Assembly (NCBI RefSeq): GCF_001012825.1
Contig: NZ_LCZJ02000033.1
Location: forward strand, 38,508 to 102,507
DNA length: 64,000 nt
DNA from: Paenibacillus etheri
GTDB lineage: Bacteria; Bacillota; Bacilli; Paenibacillales; Paenibacillaceae
Direction of reading: 5' to 3'
Part shown: piece by piece, positions 17,726 through 27,019 of the stretch
How positions within the stretch are numbered: the first letter of the stretch is position 1
Layout of the letters: each line of letters opens with the position of its first letter
Notes under the pieces: model-generated
What the model was told of the DNA's origin: nothing
Database searches by the model: none
The model's input: the letters and a program-made list of their open reading frames with translations, nothing else
Made by a program: the position numbers and the translations under genes

Positions 17726-18901
17726 TTACACTCCCTTCAATTCTTGAACACCATTACCGATGCCGCAAACGTAGAACTCACCAACCAAACCAGATCTTGT
17801 GGTATATGCCTCGCCTACTTCACGAATGAAACGTTCTACATCATCTTCATGTACCAAGGATACCGTACAGCCACCGAAACCTGCGCCAGTCATACGGGAA
17901 CCGAGTGTACCGGGAATACGCTGTGCTTCTTCAACCATAATATCTAGCTCTTCACAGCTAACTTCATACAAATCACGCAAGGAAGTATGTGAGTCATTCA
18001 TGAACTGTCCAAACTGCTTCAGATCATTGTTCTTTAAGACCTCAACGGATTCTAGTACACGTTGATTCTCTTCCACAACATGGCGAGCGCGGCGTCTAAC
18101 AATTTCATCTGTGATTTTATCTTGATGTGCTTCAAATTGTTCACGATTGAGCTGTGCCAGATAAGCTAGCGAAGGAACTTCTTTTTGCAAAATAGACAAG
18201 GCCTCATCACACTGCTGACGACGCTCATTGTACTTGGAATCTACAAGTCCTCTGCGTTTGTTCGTGTTGCCGATGACCAGTTTGTAAGCACCCGTGATGA
18301 AAGGTACCAGATTATATTCAAGCGTATCGCACATTAAGAGGATTGCATGATCTCGTTTGCCATTAGCAACTGCGAACTGATCCATAATTCCGGAGTTCAC
18401 ACCTACGTACTGGTTCTCAGCACGCTGAGACAATAGTGCAATCTCAACGGTATCCGTGTCGCCGCCTTCGAGAGTTAGGAACGCATAAGCAGTCACGACT
18501 TCAAGAGAAGCCGATGAGGACAAGCCTGCGCCATTCGGAATATCACCATGGAACAGTAGATCGTAACCTTTGGATACCGGAGTGTTTTTCTTCTCCAATT
18601 CAACCATTACTCCAACCGGATAGTCGATCCATTCCCCAGTTTTGGCCTTGCCAATTTCACTATAATCAATAGATGCTTCATAAGGAAAATTAGTAGATGC
18701 AAAATTCACTTTGCTGTCACTGCGTGGACGCACAATCAAAGTTGTACCGAATTCCAAAGCTGCGGGCAGCACGTATCCACCGTTATAATCCAAGTGCTCT
18801 CCAATGAGATTGACACGGCCTGGAGCATAAAATACTTGGGCCTCTTGCTCGCTTACCCCGTACTTTTCGATGAATTTCTTTTTAAGTTCCTGTGTGCTCA
18901 T
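17726..18901 (-). CDS. galK: Galactokinase
   Basis: GHMP kinase that phosphorylates galactose at C1 with ATP, about 391 residues. The galactokinase signature is GRVNLIGEHLDYNGGYVLP. The ATP loop is GAGLSSSASLEV. The third motif is GSRMTGAGFGGCTVSLV. I start at the ATG at 18901, eight bases after GGATGGAG; a GTG three codons upstream is possible but overlaps that site. It is the first gene of the gal operon. Its upstream region has a TATAAT (about 18970) without a convincing -35, consistent with activator dependence on the divergent AraC gene. Confidence 0.96.
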   Translation of the reverse strand: MSTQELKKKFIEKYGVSEQEAQVFYAPGRVNLIGEHLDYNGGYVLPAALEFGTTLIVRPRSDSKVNFASTNFPYEASIDYSEIGKAKTGEWIDYPVGVMVELEKKNTPVSKGYDLLFHGDIPNGAGLSSSASLEVVTAYAFLTLEGGDTDTVEIALLSQRAENQYVGVNSGIMDQFAVANGKRDHAILLMCDTLEYNLVPFITGAYKLVIGNTNKRRGLVDSKYNERRQQCDEALSILQKEVPSLAYLAQLNREQFEAHQDKITDEIVRRRARHVVEENQRVLESVEVLKNNDLKQFGQFMNDSHTSLRDLYEVSCEELDIMVEEAQRIPGTLGSRMTGAGFGGCTVSLVHEDDVERFIREVGEAYTTRSGLVGEFYVCGIGNGVQELKGV

Positions 18902-19024
18902 TAATGCCACTCCATCCTTTCGCTGCTTCAGCCAGTGGAAATTAGTAAAGCGTTCTTTATGTATTCATTATAATAGAATCAGTCATCCTCTGATAATGCA
19001 ATCATGTGTGTAATGTATGGATAA

Positions 19025-19038
19025 ATGTGACTTCACAT
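19025..19038. promoter_or_regulatory. Perfect 14-base palindrome between galK and the AraC gene
   Basis: ATGTGA-CT-TCACAT, a perfect inverted repeat, lies in the divergent spacer. A TATAAT (19041-19046) follows it towards the AraC-type gene. It is a candidate operator for control of one or both genes. The binding protein is not known; AraC-type activators usually prefer direct repeats. Confidence 0.5.
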
Positions 19039-19119
19039 AATATAATAATTACATACTTAATTGATACACCCTAAACTATAAGCCATAAAATGACAATAAC
19101 ACAAGAAAGGCTGTCTCAA

Positions 19120-19986
19120 ATGGAGCATACTTATTCCGTAGGATCTAATCCCGTGTATTACGATAAACAAAATCTCCATGTACTGTTTGCTGGTCAGAGT
19201 CAGACGGTTCCTATGCATCAAGCTGGCCCTAAGATTTACGATTATTATTTATTTCACTTTATAGAGTCTGGCTCAGGTATTTTCCGTACTGAACATCATC
19301 AATACGCACTGGAAAAAGGTGACTTCTTCCTTATTCATCCAGGACAGCTGGTCAGTTATATTTCGGATAAGGATCAGCCCTGGTGCTATCGCTGGGCAGC
19401 TTTTACTGGGAGTGAGGCTGATGACCTTGTGCTGCAGACAGGCTTTACACCTCAAAAACCTGTGGTGACTACAACGGGTGATAGCGTCATCCCAGGTGCT
19501 CTTTCCAGTATCATGCAAGCCTTCAAAGCAAACAAAGAAAGTGCCCACCTAACTTCTCTAGGCTTTCTTTATCTCATTGTAGGCGAAGCTGCAGATTTGC
19601 TCTCTTCTTTCTCTCGTCTTCCCGGAGCTGAATCGCAGGTTAAGCGTACGGTGAAGCAAATGATCCACTACATGGCCTCCCAATACGCTCATCCAGTATC
19701 TATTGAACAAATGTGTGATACCCTTGGCTATAACCGAGCCTATCTATCCCGAGTATTTAAGCAAGAAACCGGTTTGTCTCCGGTAACATACTTGCTGAAG
19801 CTGCGTATTGAGAAGTCTAGACAGCTGCTCCGTGAGCGACCAGAACTGTCTGTCGAACAGGTTGCTGCTTCCGTTGGACTCACTGACGCCCTATACTTCT
19901 CGCGCCAATTTAAACGCTTTTGTGCTCAGTCACCTACCGCTTACCGCCTCACAACGACTAGACATGTAAAGAAAACAGATCAGTAA
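19120..19986 (+). CDS. AraC-family transcriptional regulator
   Basis: Sugar-type AraC regulator, 288 residues. The N-terminal cupin/AraC-binding domain (about 15-150) includes YYLFHFIESGSGIFRTE and GDFFLIHPGQLVSY. The C-terminal pair of helix-turn-helix motifs (about 185-280) includes DTLGYNRAYLSRVFKQETG and ASVGLTDALYFSRQFKRF. I start at the ATG at 19120, nine bases after AAAGG; the longer frame from 19090 has no ribosome binding site. It is divergent from galK, so galactose control is a reasonable inference, though alpha-galactoside genes elsewhere may be its real targets. Confidence 0.88.
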   Translation: MEHTYSVGSNPVYYDKQNLHVLFAGQSQTVPMHQAGPKIYDYYLFHFIESGSGIFRTEHHQYALEKGDFFLIHPGQLVSYISDKDQPWCYRWAAFTGSEADDLVLQTGFTPQKPVVTTTGDSVIPGALSSIMQAFKANKESAHLTSLGFLYLIVGEAADLLSSFSRLPGAESQVKRTVKQMIHYMASQYAHPVSIEQMCDTLGYNRAYLSRVFKQETGLSPVTYLLKLRIEKSRQLLRERPELSVEQVAASVGLTDALYFSRQFKRFCAQSPTAYRLTTTRHVKKTDQ

Positions 19987-20000
19987 GAGAAGGCAGTGCA

Positions 20001-20044
20001 AAAGGGATTCACATATTAGACAAGTCCAATATGTGAATCCCTTT
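20001..20044. terminator. Bidirectional terminator
   Basis: A perfect 17-base-pair stem (20001-20017 with 20028-20044) has a ten-base loop and ends in AAA/TTT, between the convergent AraC and phosphotransferase genes. A second TAAGCTAAC/GTTAGCTTA hairpin (20047-20070) follows and overlaps the end of the minus-strand gene. Confidence 0.8.
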
Positions 20045-20062
20045 GTTAAGCTAACCTTTCAG

Positions 20063-21070
20063 TTAGCTTAGGTTATCTGCATATAGACTCAGATATTCGG
20101 GGTAAGCACGAAGATGTATCTCTTTCGCCCTTTTCTGAGCCATTTCTTTCAGTTCTGGCACATGCTCGGCATCAACATAGTCAGCCAGAACATCAATCAC
20201 ATCATCAAGGAGCTTCGCTCTAAAATAAAACTCCATCCGTTCCAATATTGCATGGCCTGCCAAATCAATAACCAGGTCTCTACAATAACCCCAATCCTTT
20301 GATTTATAGATCGGCCATAGAAGTACGGAGTAATCCATTGCAGCGTCTCCAAATACCGTTAAGTCATCCCAATCAATAATCCAGAAATCATTACTATCAT
20401 CGACTAAGACATTCTGCCAATTTATATCATTGTGGACAATGTCGGTCGCCTTTCTCTGAAAAGAAGGGTGCTGATTAACCATTATTCGCAATGCTTCCAC
20501 TTCCGTATCGAACCAATCTAAAGTGTCCTCCGTTACGAAGTCCAGCAAATGCTTTTCCGCTCTAATGATTTGTAAATCTTCTTCAAATCGGGTGATATAT
20601 TCGTCAGTAAATGCGGCGGCATAGTTGTAGTCCTTAGCCTCACTTGCAACTGCCATCCTAATCTCTGTATCCGCATGTAATTGATGAAGGGACTTCAGAA
20701 CCTTCTCAATCACTGGCAGTGGATCGGAGATGGAGCTTAATGGTTTACCTTCGATAAAATCAAATACTAAACCATAAGAATAACCAGGCGTTATTTCTTG
20801 TGCAATCTCCCTAATCAACCGTGGAGCCTTGTAATTATTAGTCAAATGCCCGCTGATCTTTACCCACTGTTTAAGTCCTGTTGCTTTTTGTTCTTGCGAG
20901 AGTTTTAAATGGCGAATGGTTTGACCGTCCGTTATGCGATAAGACTGGTTTACAAACCCTCCAGGGTTCCAAATATACTTAGCCTCAATCTTCGAGCTAT
21001 TTAATTCTAAAGATTGCGAGTTGGCTTCAGTCCACTCTTTCACCCTGTTTTCATCATGATGCAAATCCAC
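20063..21070 (-). CDS. Aminoglycoside phosphotransferase-family kinase
   Basis: Soluble 335-residue protein of the APH/choline kinase fold. The catalytic loop is HNDINWQN (Asp215, Asn220). The metal-binding DWDD (Asp233) follows, and FDFIEGKPLSSI is the hinge region. Members phosphorylate small alcohols such as homoserine, hydroxylated sugars or antibiotics; nothing here fixes the substrate. The start used is a GTG at 21070 with AAGGGATGAG some distance upstream; no better in-frame start exists before a stop codon. It stands alone between two intergenic regions. Confidence 0.82.
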   Translation of the reverse strand: MDLHHDENRVKEWTEANSQSLELNSSKIEAKYIWNPGGFVNQSYRITDGQTIRHLKLSQEQKATGLKQWVKISGHLTNNYKAPRLIREIAQEITPGYSYGLVFDFIEGKPLSSISDPLPVIEKVLKSLHQLHADTEIRMAVASEAKDYNYAAAFTDEYITRFEEDLQIIRAEKHLLDFVTEDTLDWFDTEVEALRIMVNQHPSFQRKATDIVHNDINWQNVLVDDSNDFWIIDWDDLTVFGDAAMDYSVLLWPIYKSKDWGYCRDLVIDLAGHAILERMEFYFRAKLLDDVIDVLADYVDAEHVPELKEMAQKRAKEIHLRAYPEYLSLYADNLS

Positions 21071-21300
21071 TGATGCATCTCATCCCTTCACCTACGTCTT
21101 CATCAAGTACCATTCTCTGTTTGCAGAAGCACCTTACCAAAGAGCTCTTCTGCCGAACCCTCTTCATATCGTGCTTCATTTGCTACATATACCATTGCTT
21201 ATCCCTGCCTCTCATTACGCGCTTCTTCTGTACTACCTTATCTTTAAACTACTGAGCGCATTAATAATCTGGCAAGTGATAAGCCCTGAGAATATCCCTT

Positions 21301-22041
21301 CTAATCAAGCAGATCCTTTACACTGCCGAGTACTTTCCCAATCCGATCTGTAATCAGAAGATCTGCTTGATCATCAAAAGGTGTCGGGTCGCCATTCAGC
21401 AGCACCGTACGTTTGCCCCGGAAATAAGTGACCAGACTAGCCGCAGGTTGGACCGTAAGAGAGGTTCCACCAATCATAAGCATATCTGCAGCTGCTATCA
21501 CTTCGACAGAATTCACCAGCACCGAGTGGTCCAATTCTTCTTCATATAGCACAACATCCGGCTTAATAATGCCACCACAGTCAGGGCAGCGAGGGACAAT
21601 CTCAGTGGTACCTAGGAGATGCTCCAGCCCGTAATAACGTGAACAGTCCATGCAATAGTTACGATGAATGGAACCATGCAGTTCAAGTACCTTTTGGCTG
21701 CCCGCCAGCTGGTGTAGACCATCAATATTTTGCGTAATAACAGCTTTAAGCTTGCCCTGCCTTTCCAATTCTGCAAGCAGCAGATGCGCGCCATTCGGAC
21801 GAGCATCGGGATGAATCATTTTACTGCGGTAAAAATCAAAAAAAATGTCCGGTGAGGACATAAAAAAAGTTCGGCTCAGCATCACTTCAGGTGGATAAGG
21901 TGAATTGTGCTGAGTCTGGTATAATCCTGCTGCCGAGCGGAAATCCGGGATCCCACTCTCTGTTGATGTACCTGCCCCTCCGAAAAAAACGATATTGTCA
22001 CAGTCTTTAATCCAAGAAGCAAGTGTCTGCAATTGATCCAT
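21301..22041 (-). CDS. NAD-dependent protein deacylase, sirtuin
   Basis: Sir2-family enzyme that removes acyl groups from protein lysines using NAD. 246 residues with GGAGTSTESGIPDFRS for NAD binding, ITQNIDGLHQLAG and the catalytic histidine in LELHGSIH. Four zinc cysteines are in CMDC and CPDC. I choose the ATG at 22041, which gives the usual bacterial length and N-terminus (as SrtN of Bacillus); the open frame reaches back to 22098. Even from 22041 it lies only 37 bases after the HAD gene stop, so it is probably co-transcribed with it. Confidence 0.92.
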   Translation of the reverse strand: MDQLQTLASWIKDCDNIVFFGGAGTSTESGIPDFRSAAGLYQTQHNSPYPPEVMLSRTFFMSSPDIFFDFYRSKMIHPDARPNGAHLLLAELERQGKLKAVITQNIDGLHQLAGSQKVLELHGSIHRNYCMDCSRYYGLEHLLGTTEIVPRCPDCGGIIKPDVVLYEEELDHSVLVNSVEVIAAADMLMIGGTSLTVQPAASLVTYFRGKRTVLLNGDPTPFDDQADLLITDRIGKVLGSVKDLLD

Positions 22042-22078
22042 GTGTTGTAGCACATCCTTTCCATTAATATGCCGATCA

Positions 22079-22840
22079 TTAGGTGATCCGTAGCTCATTA
22101 AAGCTAGAAATAATCACATCTGCGTCAATCAAGTGCTTTCCATCACCCATGTTGGAGATTCCAACGGCGAGGCGTAAGCCTGCACCCTTACCCAACTGCA
22201 TATCTGCATTACTGTCACCAATAATAATCGTCACTTCAGGAGAAAGCCCCAGCTCCCGGCAGGCTAATTCAGCCATTTCAGGTGCGGGTTTTCCGTTGAA
22301 TACTCTGTCTCTTGTAACTACCGAATGGAAATAATGAGCAATACCAAGCCAATCCAGATGCTCCTGAGTAGTCTTTGCACCGTCTGAGGTAACCACGCCT
22401 AGCTTGAGTGATGCAGCCGTGCACTGTTCCAGAAAAGGAAGAAGCCCTTCTAGAGGCAGTGCCGTGCGGCGTTTGCGTAATTCATACATCGCGTCCTTAG
22501 CTATACTCTTAACGCGGGTCAACGCTTCATTCCAAGGAACACCCGCAGCATACAGCTGCCATGCAAGCACACCATAACTTTCTTCTTCTGTAGCCATGGT
22601 GAGCGGCCCTGCTGGATCATAACCAATCAACTTACCTGCAGCATCATGCTGTGTACCTAGCACTTTACTCCGATCCACGATAAAATCGGTTCCCATAATC
22701 GCAAGCTGATTTTCCATTCCATGCAGTACAAGCTCGGCCCAATTCCCCCAAGTGGCTAATAGATCCAATAACGTACCATCTTTGTCGAATAATATTCCTG
22801 AACAGGGAATGAAGTCATCGTTAATCTGTAATACTGGCAT
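22079..22840 (-). CDS. HAD-superfamily phosphatase
   Basis: 253-residue soluble phosphatase of the phosphoglycolate phosphatase type. Motif I is FDKDGTLLDL (nucleophile and acid Asp at about 20 and 22). Motif II is VVTSDGA. Motif III includes the lysine in NGKPAPEM. Motif IV is IIIGDSNADMQLG. The ATG at 22840 has AGGGAGGG upstream. It is first in a two-gene unit with the sirtuin gene. The substrate is unknown: phosphoglycolate or a sugar phosphate are the common ones. Confidence 0.88.
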   Translation of the reverse strand: MPVLQINDDFIPCSGILFDKDGTLLDLLATWGNWAELVLHGMENQLAIMGTDFIVDRSKVLGTQHDAAGKLIGYDPAGPLTMATEEESYGVLAWQLYAAGVPWNEALTRVKSIAKDAMYELRKRRTALPLEGLLPFLEQCTAASLKLGVVTSDGAKTTQEHLDWLGIAHYFHSVVTRDRVFNGKPAPEMAELACRELGLSPEVTIIIGDSNADMQLGKGAGLRLAVGISNMGDGKHLIDADVIISSFNELRIT

Positions 22841-22873
22841 AAATATCCCTCCCTTTGTTGGAATGACCGAAGA

Positions 22874-23617
22874 CTACCTGAGATTCCCTAGCCAATCCAG
22901 CATGGCACGCACTGTTTCATTTTGCTGCTCTCCTTCGGAAATGGTTGCTTTCCCATCTCCTTTTTGCGGGCCATAACTTCCAAACTGAGCGTGATTTCCA
23001 CCGACGATTGAACTATAAACCGTATTATCTGGCAAATAGGAACGTCCTTTGTTGTAGCTGTCTCTGTCAATAACCTGATCTTCAGTACCCACTACCGACA
23101 ATACTGACAAAGTAGTCTCTCTTAGACTACCTTTTTCATCTGGATATGAAGCCAGGAAAAACACACCTTCCAGCTGGTCCGCATGCTGGATCGCATAACG
23201 TGACGCCATGACACCCCCAAGCGAATGTCCACCTAGAACAAAAGATTGCTTTGGATGCACACGAATAATCTCTTCTGCGGCATCGCCCTTTGTTACTGCT
23301 AAATTAAGCGGCATTTTAGCGATGTAGAAAGGATGCCCTGCAGCAGCAATACCCTTTGCAAGCGGGGAGTAAGCTTCTGGTTTCACCAGAGCTCCAGGGT
23401 AAAATATGATTGAGGCCCCCTTAGTAATGGGAGGTTCGAACGAAATCCAGTTTTCATTCTGTTCGACTGTAACTCCTCCACTTGAAATCAGTGCAGTTTC
23501 GGCTTCTTCAGCCGGTGCATACGGAGTTAAATATTTCAACAACAGCAATCCGGCTACAACAAGAATGATTAATACAATTAAACCAATACGACCCTTAGTT
23601 ATTCTTTTCTTCAACAT
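22874..23617 (-). CDS. Membrane-anchored alpha/beta hydrolase
   Basis: 247 residues when started at the ATG at 23617, which has AGGAGTGGAG five bases upstream. One N-terminal membrane segment (about 11-28, IGLIVLIILVVAGLLLL) is followed by an extracytoplasmic alpha/beta hydrolase domain with nucleophile elbow GGHSLGG, an acid in VGTEDQV and a histidine in GGNHAQFG. It probably acts as an esterase or lipase at the outer face of the membrane. It has its own promoter at 23651-23679. It reads into the HAD gene, 33 bases downstream, so an operon is possible. Confidence 0.85.
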   Translation of the reverse strand: MLKKRITKGRIGLIVLIILVVAGLLLLKYLTPYAPAEEAETALISSGGVTVEQNENWISFEPPITKGASIIFYPGALVKPEAYSPLAKGIAAAGHPFYIAKMPLNLAVTKGDAAEEIIRVHPKQSFVLGGHSLGGVMASRYAIQHADQLEGVFFLASYPDEKGSLRETTLSVLSVVGTEDQVIDRDSYNKGRSYLPDNTVYSSIVGGNHAQFGSYGPQKGDGKATISEGEQQNETVRAMLDWLGNLR

Positions 23618-23650
23618 GCTCCACTCCTGGATGTTACTGCATATAAGAAA

Positions 23651-23679
23651 ATTATAGTAGAAACCCACTATTCTAACAA
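23651..23679 (-). promoter_or_regulatory. Promoter of the alpha/beta hydrolase gene
   Basis: A -35 TTGTTA (23674-23679) and a -10 TATAAT (23651-23656) are separated by 17 bases, about 33 bases before the start codon. Confidence 0.7.
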
Positions 23680-23709
23680 CCTTCAACACATCGCCACATT
23701 CGGCACTTA

Positions 23710-23724
23710 TGATAACGCTTTCAA
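23710..23724 (-). promoter_or_regulatory. Catabolite response element (cre)
   Basis: The minus strand reads TTGAAAGCGTTATCA, a full match to WTGNAANCGNWNNCW. It lies about 30 bases upstream of the hydrolase -35 and 80 bases upstream of the divergent acyltransferase start. Binding by CcpA-HPr(Ser-P), or by another LacI-family protein, is inferred. Confidence 0.6.
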
Positions 23725-23803
23725 TAGTGAGTTAATTCACAATTCAATTGAAGAAAATCTTGTATTTTAAAATTAAAGCATCAAGCATCTTTGGGGGGAA
23801 GTC

Positions 23804-24844
23804 ATGGTAGGGGAAAACTCGCTAGACACGCCTGGAAAGACCTTTTTTCTAAATTTACGTTTTGTTCTCATTGTCACTGTAATCGTTGGAAACGCCATAG
23901 AACCACTGATAGGATCAATGAGCAGCTTGCATAGCTTATATATGTGGATCTTCAGCTTTCATATGCCGCTCTTCGTGCTCGTTACGGGCTTTTTTGCCAA
24001 TAAACACCTTACGGGTACACAAGGCCGTCGCATTATCATGCAAATCGGATTGCAGTACATTATTTTTCAAAGCCTCTACTCTGTGCTAGACGCCACCATA
24101 TATCAGGTACAGGGTATTCATCATTCCTTTTTCGCCCCCTATTTGCTCTTATGGTTCCTGGCAAGTCATGCCTTCTGGCGTATACTTATGATCGGGATGC
24201 GTAAATGGGCGCCTGCCACTCAATTCATTTTTGCTGTCGCCGCTGGAATTGCCGTTGGATACCTACAGCTTGATGGCGTATGGTTCAGCATTAGTCGCAC
24301 TTTTGTATACCTGCCATTTTTCGTATTAGGTTATCATTTTTCGTTCCAGTCCTTTTCCCGTTTTTTTCAAAAATGGATTAAAATCACCGCTGCCGCAGTC
24401 TCCATCCTTCTATTACTTCTATTTGCTTCTTGGGGATCAGAATTGCCGATAGGCTGGCTTTACGGAAGTATGACCTACATGCAGCTTGGGCTTCAAGAAT
24501 GGTACGCAGGAATTTATCGTCTGGCCGTTTATGGGCTGCAAATCACTGCTGCACTAGCGTTTATGGGGTGTATTCCTTACTCGCTCAGCCGGCTGACTGA
24601 CTGGGGATCACGTACATTGTATGTCTTTCTACTTCACGGATTTATCGTTCGTTTTGCCGCCGTTTCTGGCCTTTACTCCTATATTAATCATTCCTTAGGT
24701 GCCGTCTTATTGGTGCTCTCGGCAGTCTTACTGACCATTCTCTTAGCCCAACCAAATGTAAAACGACTGATGCACCCTATTGTTGAGCCCCCCGTTGGCT
24801 GGATGATCACCCTACAGCGTGTTGCCTTACGGCGCTCATTATAA
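23804..24844 (+). CDS. Membrane acyltransferase (acyltransferase 3 family)
   Basis: 346 residues with about ten membrane spans, in the style of YkrP/YfiQ or fucose 4-O-acetylase-like proteins, which transfer acyl groups to envelope sugars. The N-terminal motif FFLNLRFVLIVTVIVGNAIE keeps the arginine (Arg19). It has Asn30 where the family usually has the histidine of the R-x10-H pattern, so acyl transfer by the normal mechanism is in doubt. FSFHMPLFVLVTGFF and LYVFLLHG are other typical segments. Start ATG with GGGGGGAAG just upstream. A good terminator follows at 24849-24876. Confidence 0.78.
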   Translation: MVGENSLDTPGKTFFLNLRFVLIVTVIVGNAIEPLIGSMSSLHSLYMWIFSFHMPLFVLVTGFFANKHLTGTQGRRIIMQIGLQYIIFQSLYSVLDATIYQVQGIHHSFFAPYLLLWFLASHAFWRILMIGMRKWAPATQFIFAVAAGIAVGYLQLDGVWFSISRTFVYLPFFVLGYHFSFQSFSRFFQKWIKITAAAVSILLLLLFASWGSELPIGWLYGSMTYMQLGLQEWYAGIYRLAVYGLQITAALAFMGCIPYSLSRLTDWGSRTLYVFLLHGFIVRFAAVSGLYSYINHSLGAVLLVLSAVLLTILLAQPNVKRLMHPIVEPPVGWMITLQRVALRRSL

Positions 24845-24848
24845 GTAG

Positions 24849-24876
24849 CCTATCCCCTAGCGGATAGGTTTTTTTT
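24849..24876 (+). terminator. Terminator after acyltransferase gene
   Basis: A CCTATCC/GGATAGG stem (24849-24855 with 24862-24868) is followed by eight T residues, directly after the stop codon. Confidence 0.9.
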
Positions 24877-25161
24877 ATACTATTTAAGCTCGGTCTCCTC
24901 AAGAGAAACTTCACATTGTCCGGTAGAAAAAACGTGCTCTTTGTGATAGACTCACTAATAACAATGACTTCTCCGTTCTTTATAGGCGGGAACCGTTTAT
25001 ACCAAAACAGCGGCATTTTTTATAGAATCGGCTTCGCCCTTCTTCTCTAGGAAGCTCGTCCCCGTTCATTCTATAAACCGTATATACGCAGGTCTTTGGA
25101 GTTCATTGCGTTAATGCGACACTATATTTCATTGCAATTTATTTAGGGGGGAAATGTCAAT
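24877..25161. other. ilvD upstream region with an inverted repeat
   Basis: No gene is seen. TATAGAAT (about 25021-25028) and ATTCTATA (about 25066-25073) form an inverted repeat around a C/T-rich centre that could give a long hairpin in the ilvD leader. TTCATTGC occurs twice (about 25102 and 25128). No T-box consensus (GGGTGGTACCGCG) and no clear CodY box is present, so the control of ilvD is not evident. Confidence 0.4.
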
Positions 25162-26847
25162 ATGGCAGCTAAGAAAATGCGTTCAGACATGATTAAAAAG
25201 GGCTTTGACCGTGCTCCACACCGTAGTCTCCTGCGTGCAGCCGGAGTAAAAGAAGAAGATTTCGGAAAGCCGTTTATTGCGGTCTGCAATTCCTATATTG
25301 ATATTGTTCCAGGTCATGTGCATCTTCAAGAGTTCGGTAAGATCGTTAAGGAAGCGATTCGTGAAGCTGGCGGCGTTCCTTTTGAGTTCAATACGATCGG
25401 CGTAGATGACGGTATCGCAATGGGACATATCGGCATGCGTTATTCTCTACCAAGCCGTGAGATCATCGCTGACGCTTTGGAAACTGTCGTTTCCGCGCAT
25501 TGGTTCGATGGCATGGTCTGCATCCCTAACTGCGATAAAATCACACCGGGAATGATGATGGGCGCACTGCGTGTCAACATCCCAACCATGTTCGTAAGTG
25601 GCGGTCCAATGAAAGCGGGCGTAGATAGTAAAGGTAAAAAGCTCTCCCTTACCTCCGTATTCGAGGGCGTAGGTGCTCACCAAGTCGGAAAAATCAACGA
25701 TGCTGAGTTGCTTGAATTAGAACAATTCGGTTGTCCTACTTGTGGATCTTGTTCAGGAATGTTCACTGCCAACTCCATGAACTGTTTGGCAGAGGCACTT
25801 GGACTGGCATTGCCAGGTAATGGTACCATCCTAGCTGTAGCTGATGAGCGTAGAGAATTTGTACGCAGATCCGCTACTCAACTTATGGAATTGATTAAGT
25901 TAGACCTTAAACCAAGAGATATCGTAACTAAAGAATCACTCGATAACGCTTTTGCACTGGATATGGCAATGGGCGGCTCCACCAATACGGTGCTACACAC
26001 CCTTGCACTGGCTCAAGAAGCTGGTATCGATTATCCGCTTGAACGCATTAACGAAGTGGCTAACCGTGTTCCTTATTTGGCGAAGCTGGCTCCAGCATCC
26101 GATATTTTCATTGAGGATGTGGACCGCGCAGGCGGCGTTAGTGCCGTCTTGAATGAACTGCTCAAGAAACCAGGTGCTCTGTACGGAGACTGCATGACGG
26201 TTACCGGCAAAACATTAGCCGAGAACGTAATCGGACATGAAATCCAAGATACTTCTGTTATTCATAAGATCGATAACCCTTACTCCGAAAGAGGCGGTCT
26301 CGCCGTACTTTACGGCAACCTGGCTCCTGAAGGTTCCATCATTAAAGTAGGTGCAGTAGACGCTTCTGTTGGCGGATATCACAAAGGTCCTGCAATCTGT
26401 TTTGATTCCCAAGAATCCGCACTCGAAGGTATCGCTAACGGTAAGGTTAAAGAAGGCCATGTAGTCGTTATCCGTTATGAAGGTCCAAAGGGTGGACCGG
26501 GAATGCCGGAAATGCTAGCTCCTACTTCTCAAATTGTGGGAATGGGTCTGGGTGCTAAGGTTGGTCTGATTACAGACGGACGTTTCTCGGGGGCTTCCCG
26601 CGGAATCAGCATCGGTCACATTTCTCCGGAGGCTGCTGAAGGCGGCCCGATCGCTTTTGTTGAAGATGGAGACATCATTGAACTTGACCTCAACAATCGT
26701 AAGATTGAACTACTGGTTGACGAAGAAGTATTGGCGGTTCGCCGTACGGGCTGGAAAGAGTTTGAGCCTAAAGTTAAGACTGGTTACCTGGCTCGCTATT
26801 CCAAAATGGTTACCAACGCAAGTAACGGTGCAGTACTGAAGATTTAA
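25162..26847 (+). CDS. ilvD: Dihydroxy-acid dehydratase
   Basis: Iron-sulfur enzyme of branched-chain amino acid synthesis, converting dihydroxyisovalerate and dihydroxymethylvalerate to the oxo acids. 561 residues, family length. Cluster and active-site motifs are [14 protein letters not shown] (Cys124) and [20 protein letters not shown] (about 190-209). The C-terminal part has [20 protein letters not shown]. Start ATG with AGGGGGG ten bases upstream. It stands alone, without other ilv genes nearby, and is closed by a strong terminator. Confidence 0.97.
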   Translation: MAAKKMRSDMIKKGFDRAPHRSLLRAAGVKEEDFGKPFIAVCNSYIDIVPGHVHLQEFGKIVKEAIREAGGVPFEFNTIGVDDGIAMGHIGMRYSLPSREIIADALETVVSAHWFDGMVCIPNCDKITPGMMMGALRVNIPTMFVSGGPMKAGVDSKGKKLSLTSVFEGVGAHQVGKINDAELLELEQFGCPTCGSCSGMFTANSMNCLAEALGLALPGNGTILAVADERREFVRRSATQLMELIKLDLKPRDIVTKESLDNAFALDMAMGGSTNTVLHTLALAQEAGIDYPLERINEVANRVPYLAKLAPASDIFIEDVDRAGGVSAVLNELLKKPGALYGDCMTVTGKTLAENVIGHEIQDTSVIHKIDNPYSERGGLAVLYGNLAPEGSIIKVGAVDASVGGYHKGPAICFDSQESALEGIANGKVKEGHVVVIRYEGPKGGPGMPEMLAPTSQIVGMGLGAKVGLITDGRFSGASRGISIGHISPEAAEGGPIAFVEDGDIIELDLNNRKIELLVDEEVLAVRRTGWKEFEPKVKTGYLARYSKMVTNASNGAVLKI

Positions 26848-26884
26848 TTAGCGAACCTAAGTTTTAGTTGTTCCTGGCATACAA

Positions 26885-26929
26885 GAGCAGTCCACCTTAG
26901 AAAATCTATGGTCGGACTGCTCTTTTTTT
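26885..26929 (+). terminator. ilvD terminator
   Basis: GAGCAGTCC/GGACTGCTC stem (26885-26893 with 26914-26922) with a 20-base loop and a T7 tail. Confidence 0.88.
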
Positions 26930-26944
26930 ATTGGACACAAGAAA

Positions 26945-26978
26945 GATGCCCCAATCCATTTCTGGATTGTGAGGCATC
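26945..26978 (-). terminator. Putative terminator of the polysaccharide deacetylase gene
   Basis: GATGCC/GGCATC outer stem and AATCC/GGATT inner stem; on the minus strand it is followed by a short U-rich stretch. It lies about 40 bases after the deacetylase stop. Confidence 0.55.
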
Positions 26979-27019
26979 AACATTATGGTTCATTATATAA
27001 GACTAAATAATATCATGAA

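Noticed and set aside
18930-18960. Possible cre near AAAGCGTT upstream of galK
   Set aside because: Three or more mismatches to the consensus in either orientation.
21073-21255. 60-codon plus-strand frame rich in Cys, Ser and Leu
   Set aside because: Pyrimidine-rich intergenic sequence without a ribosome binding site or hydrophobic pattern of a known peptide.
25021-25073. T-box or branched-chain amino acid leader before ilvD
   Set aside because: No T-box GGTGGTACCGCG and no leader peptide rich in Ile, Leu or Val; only an inverted repeat is visible.
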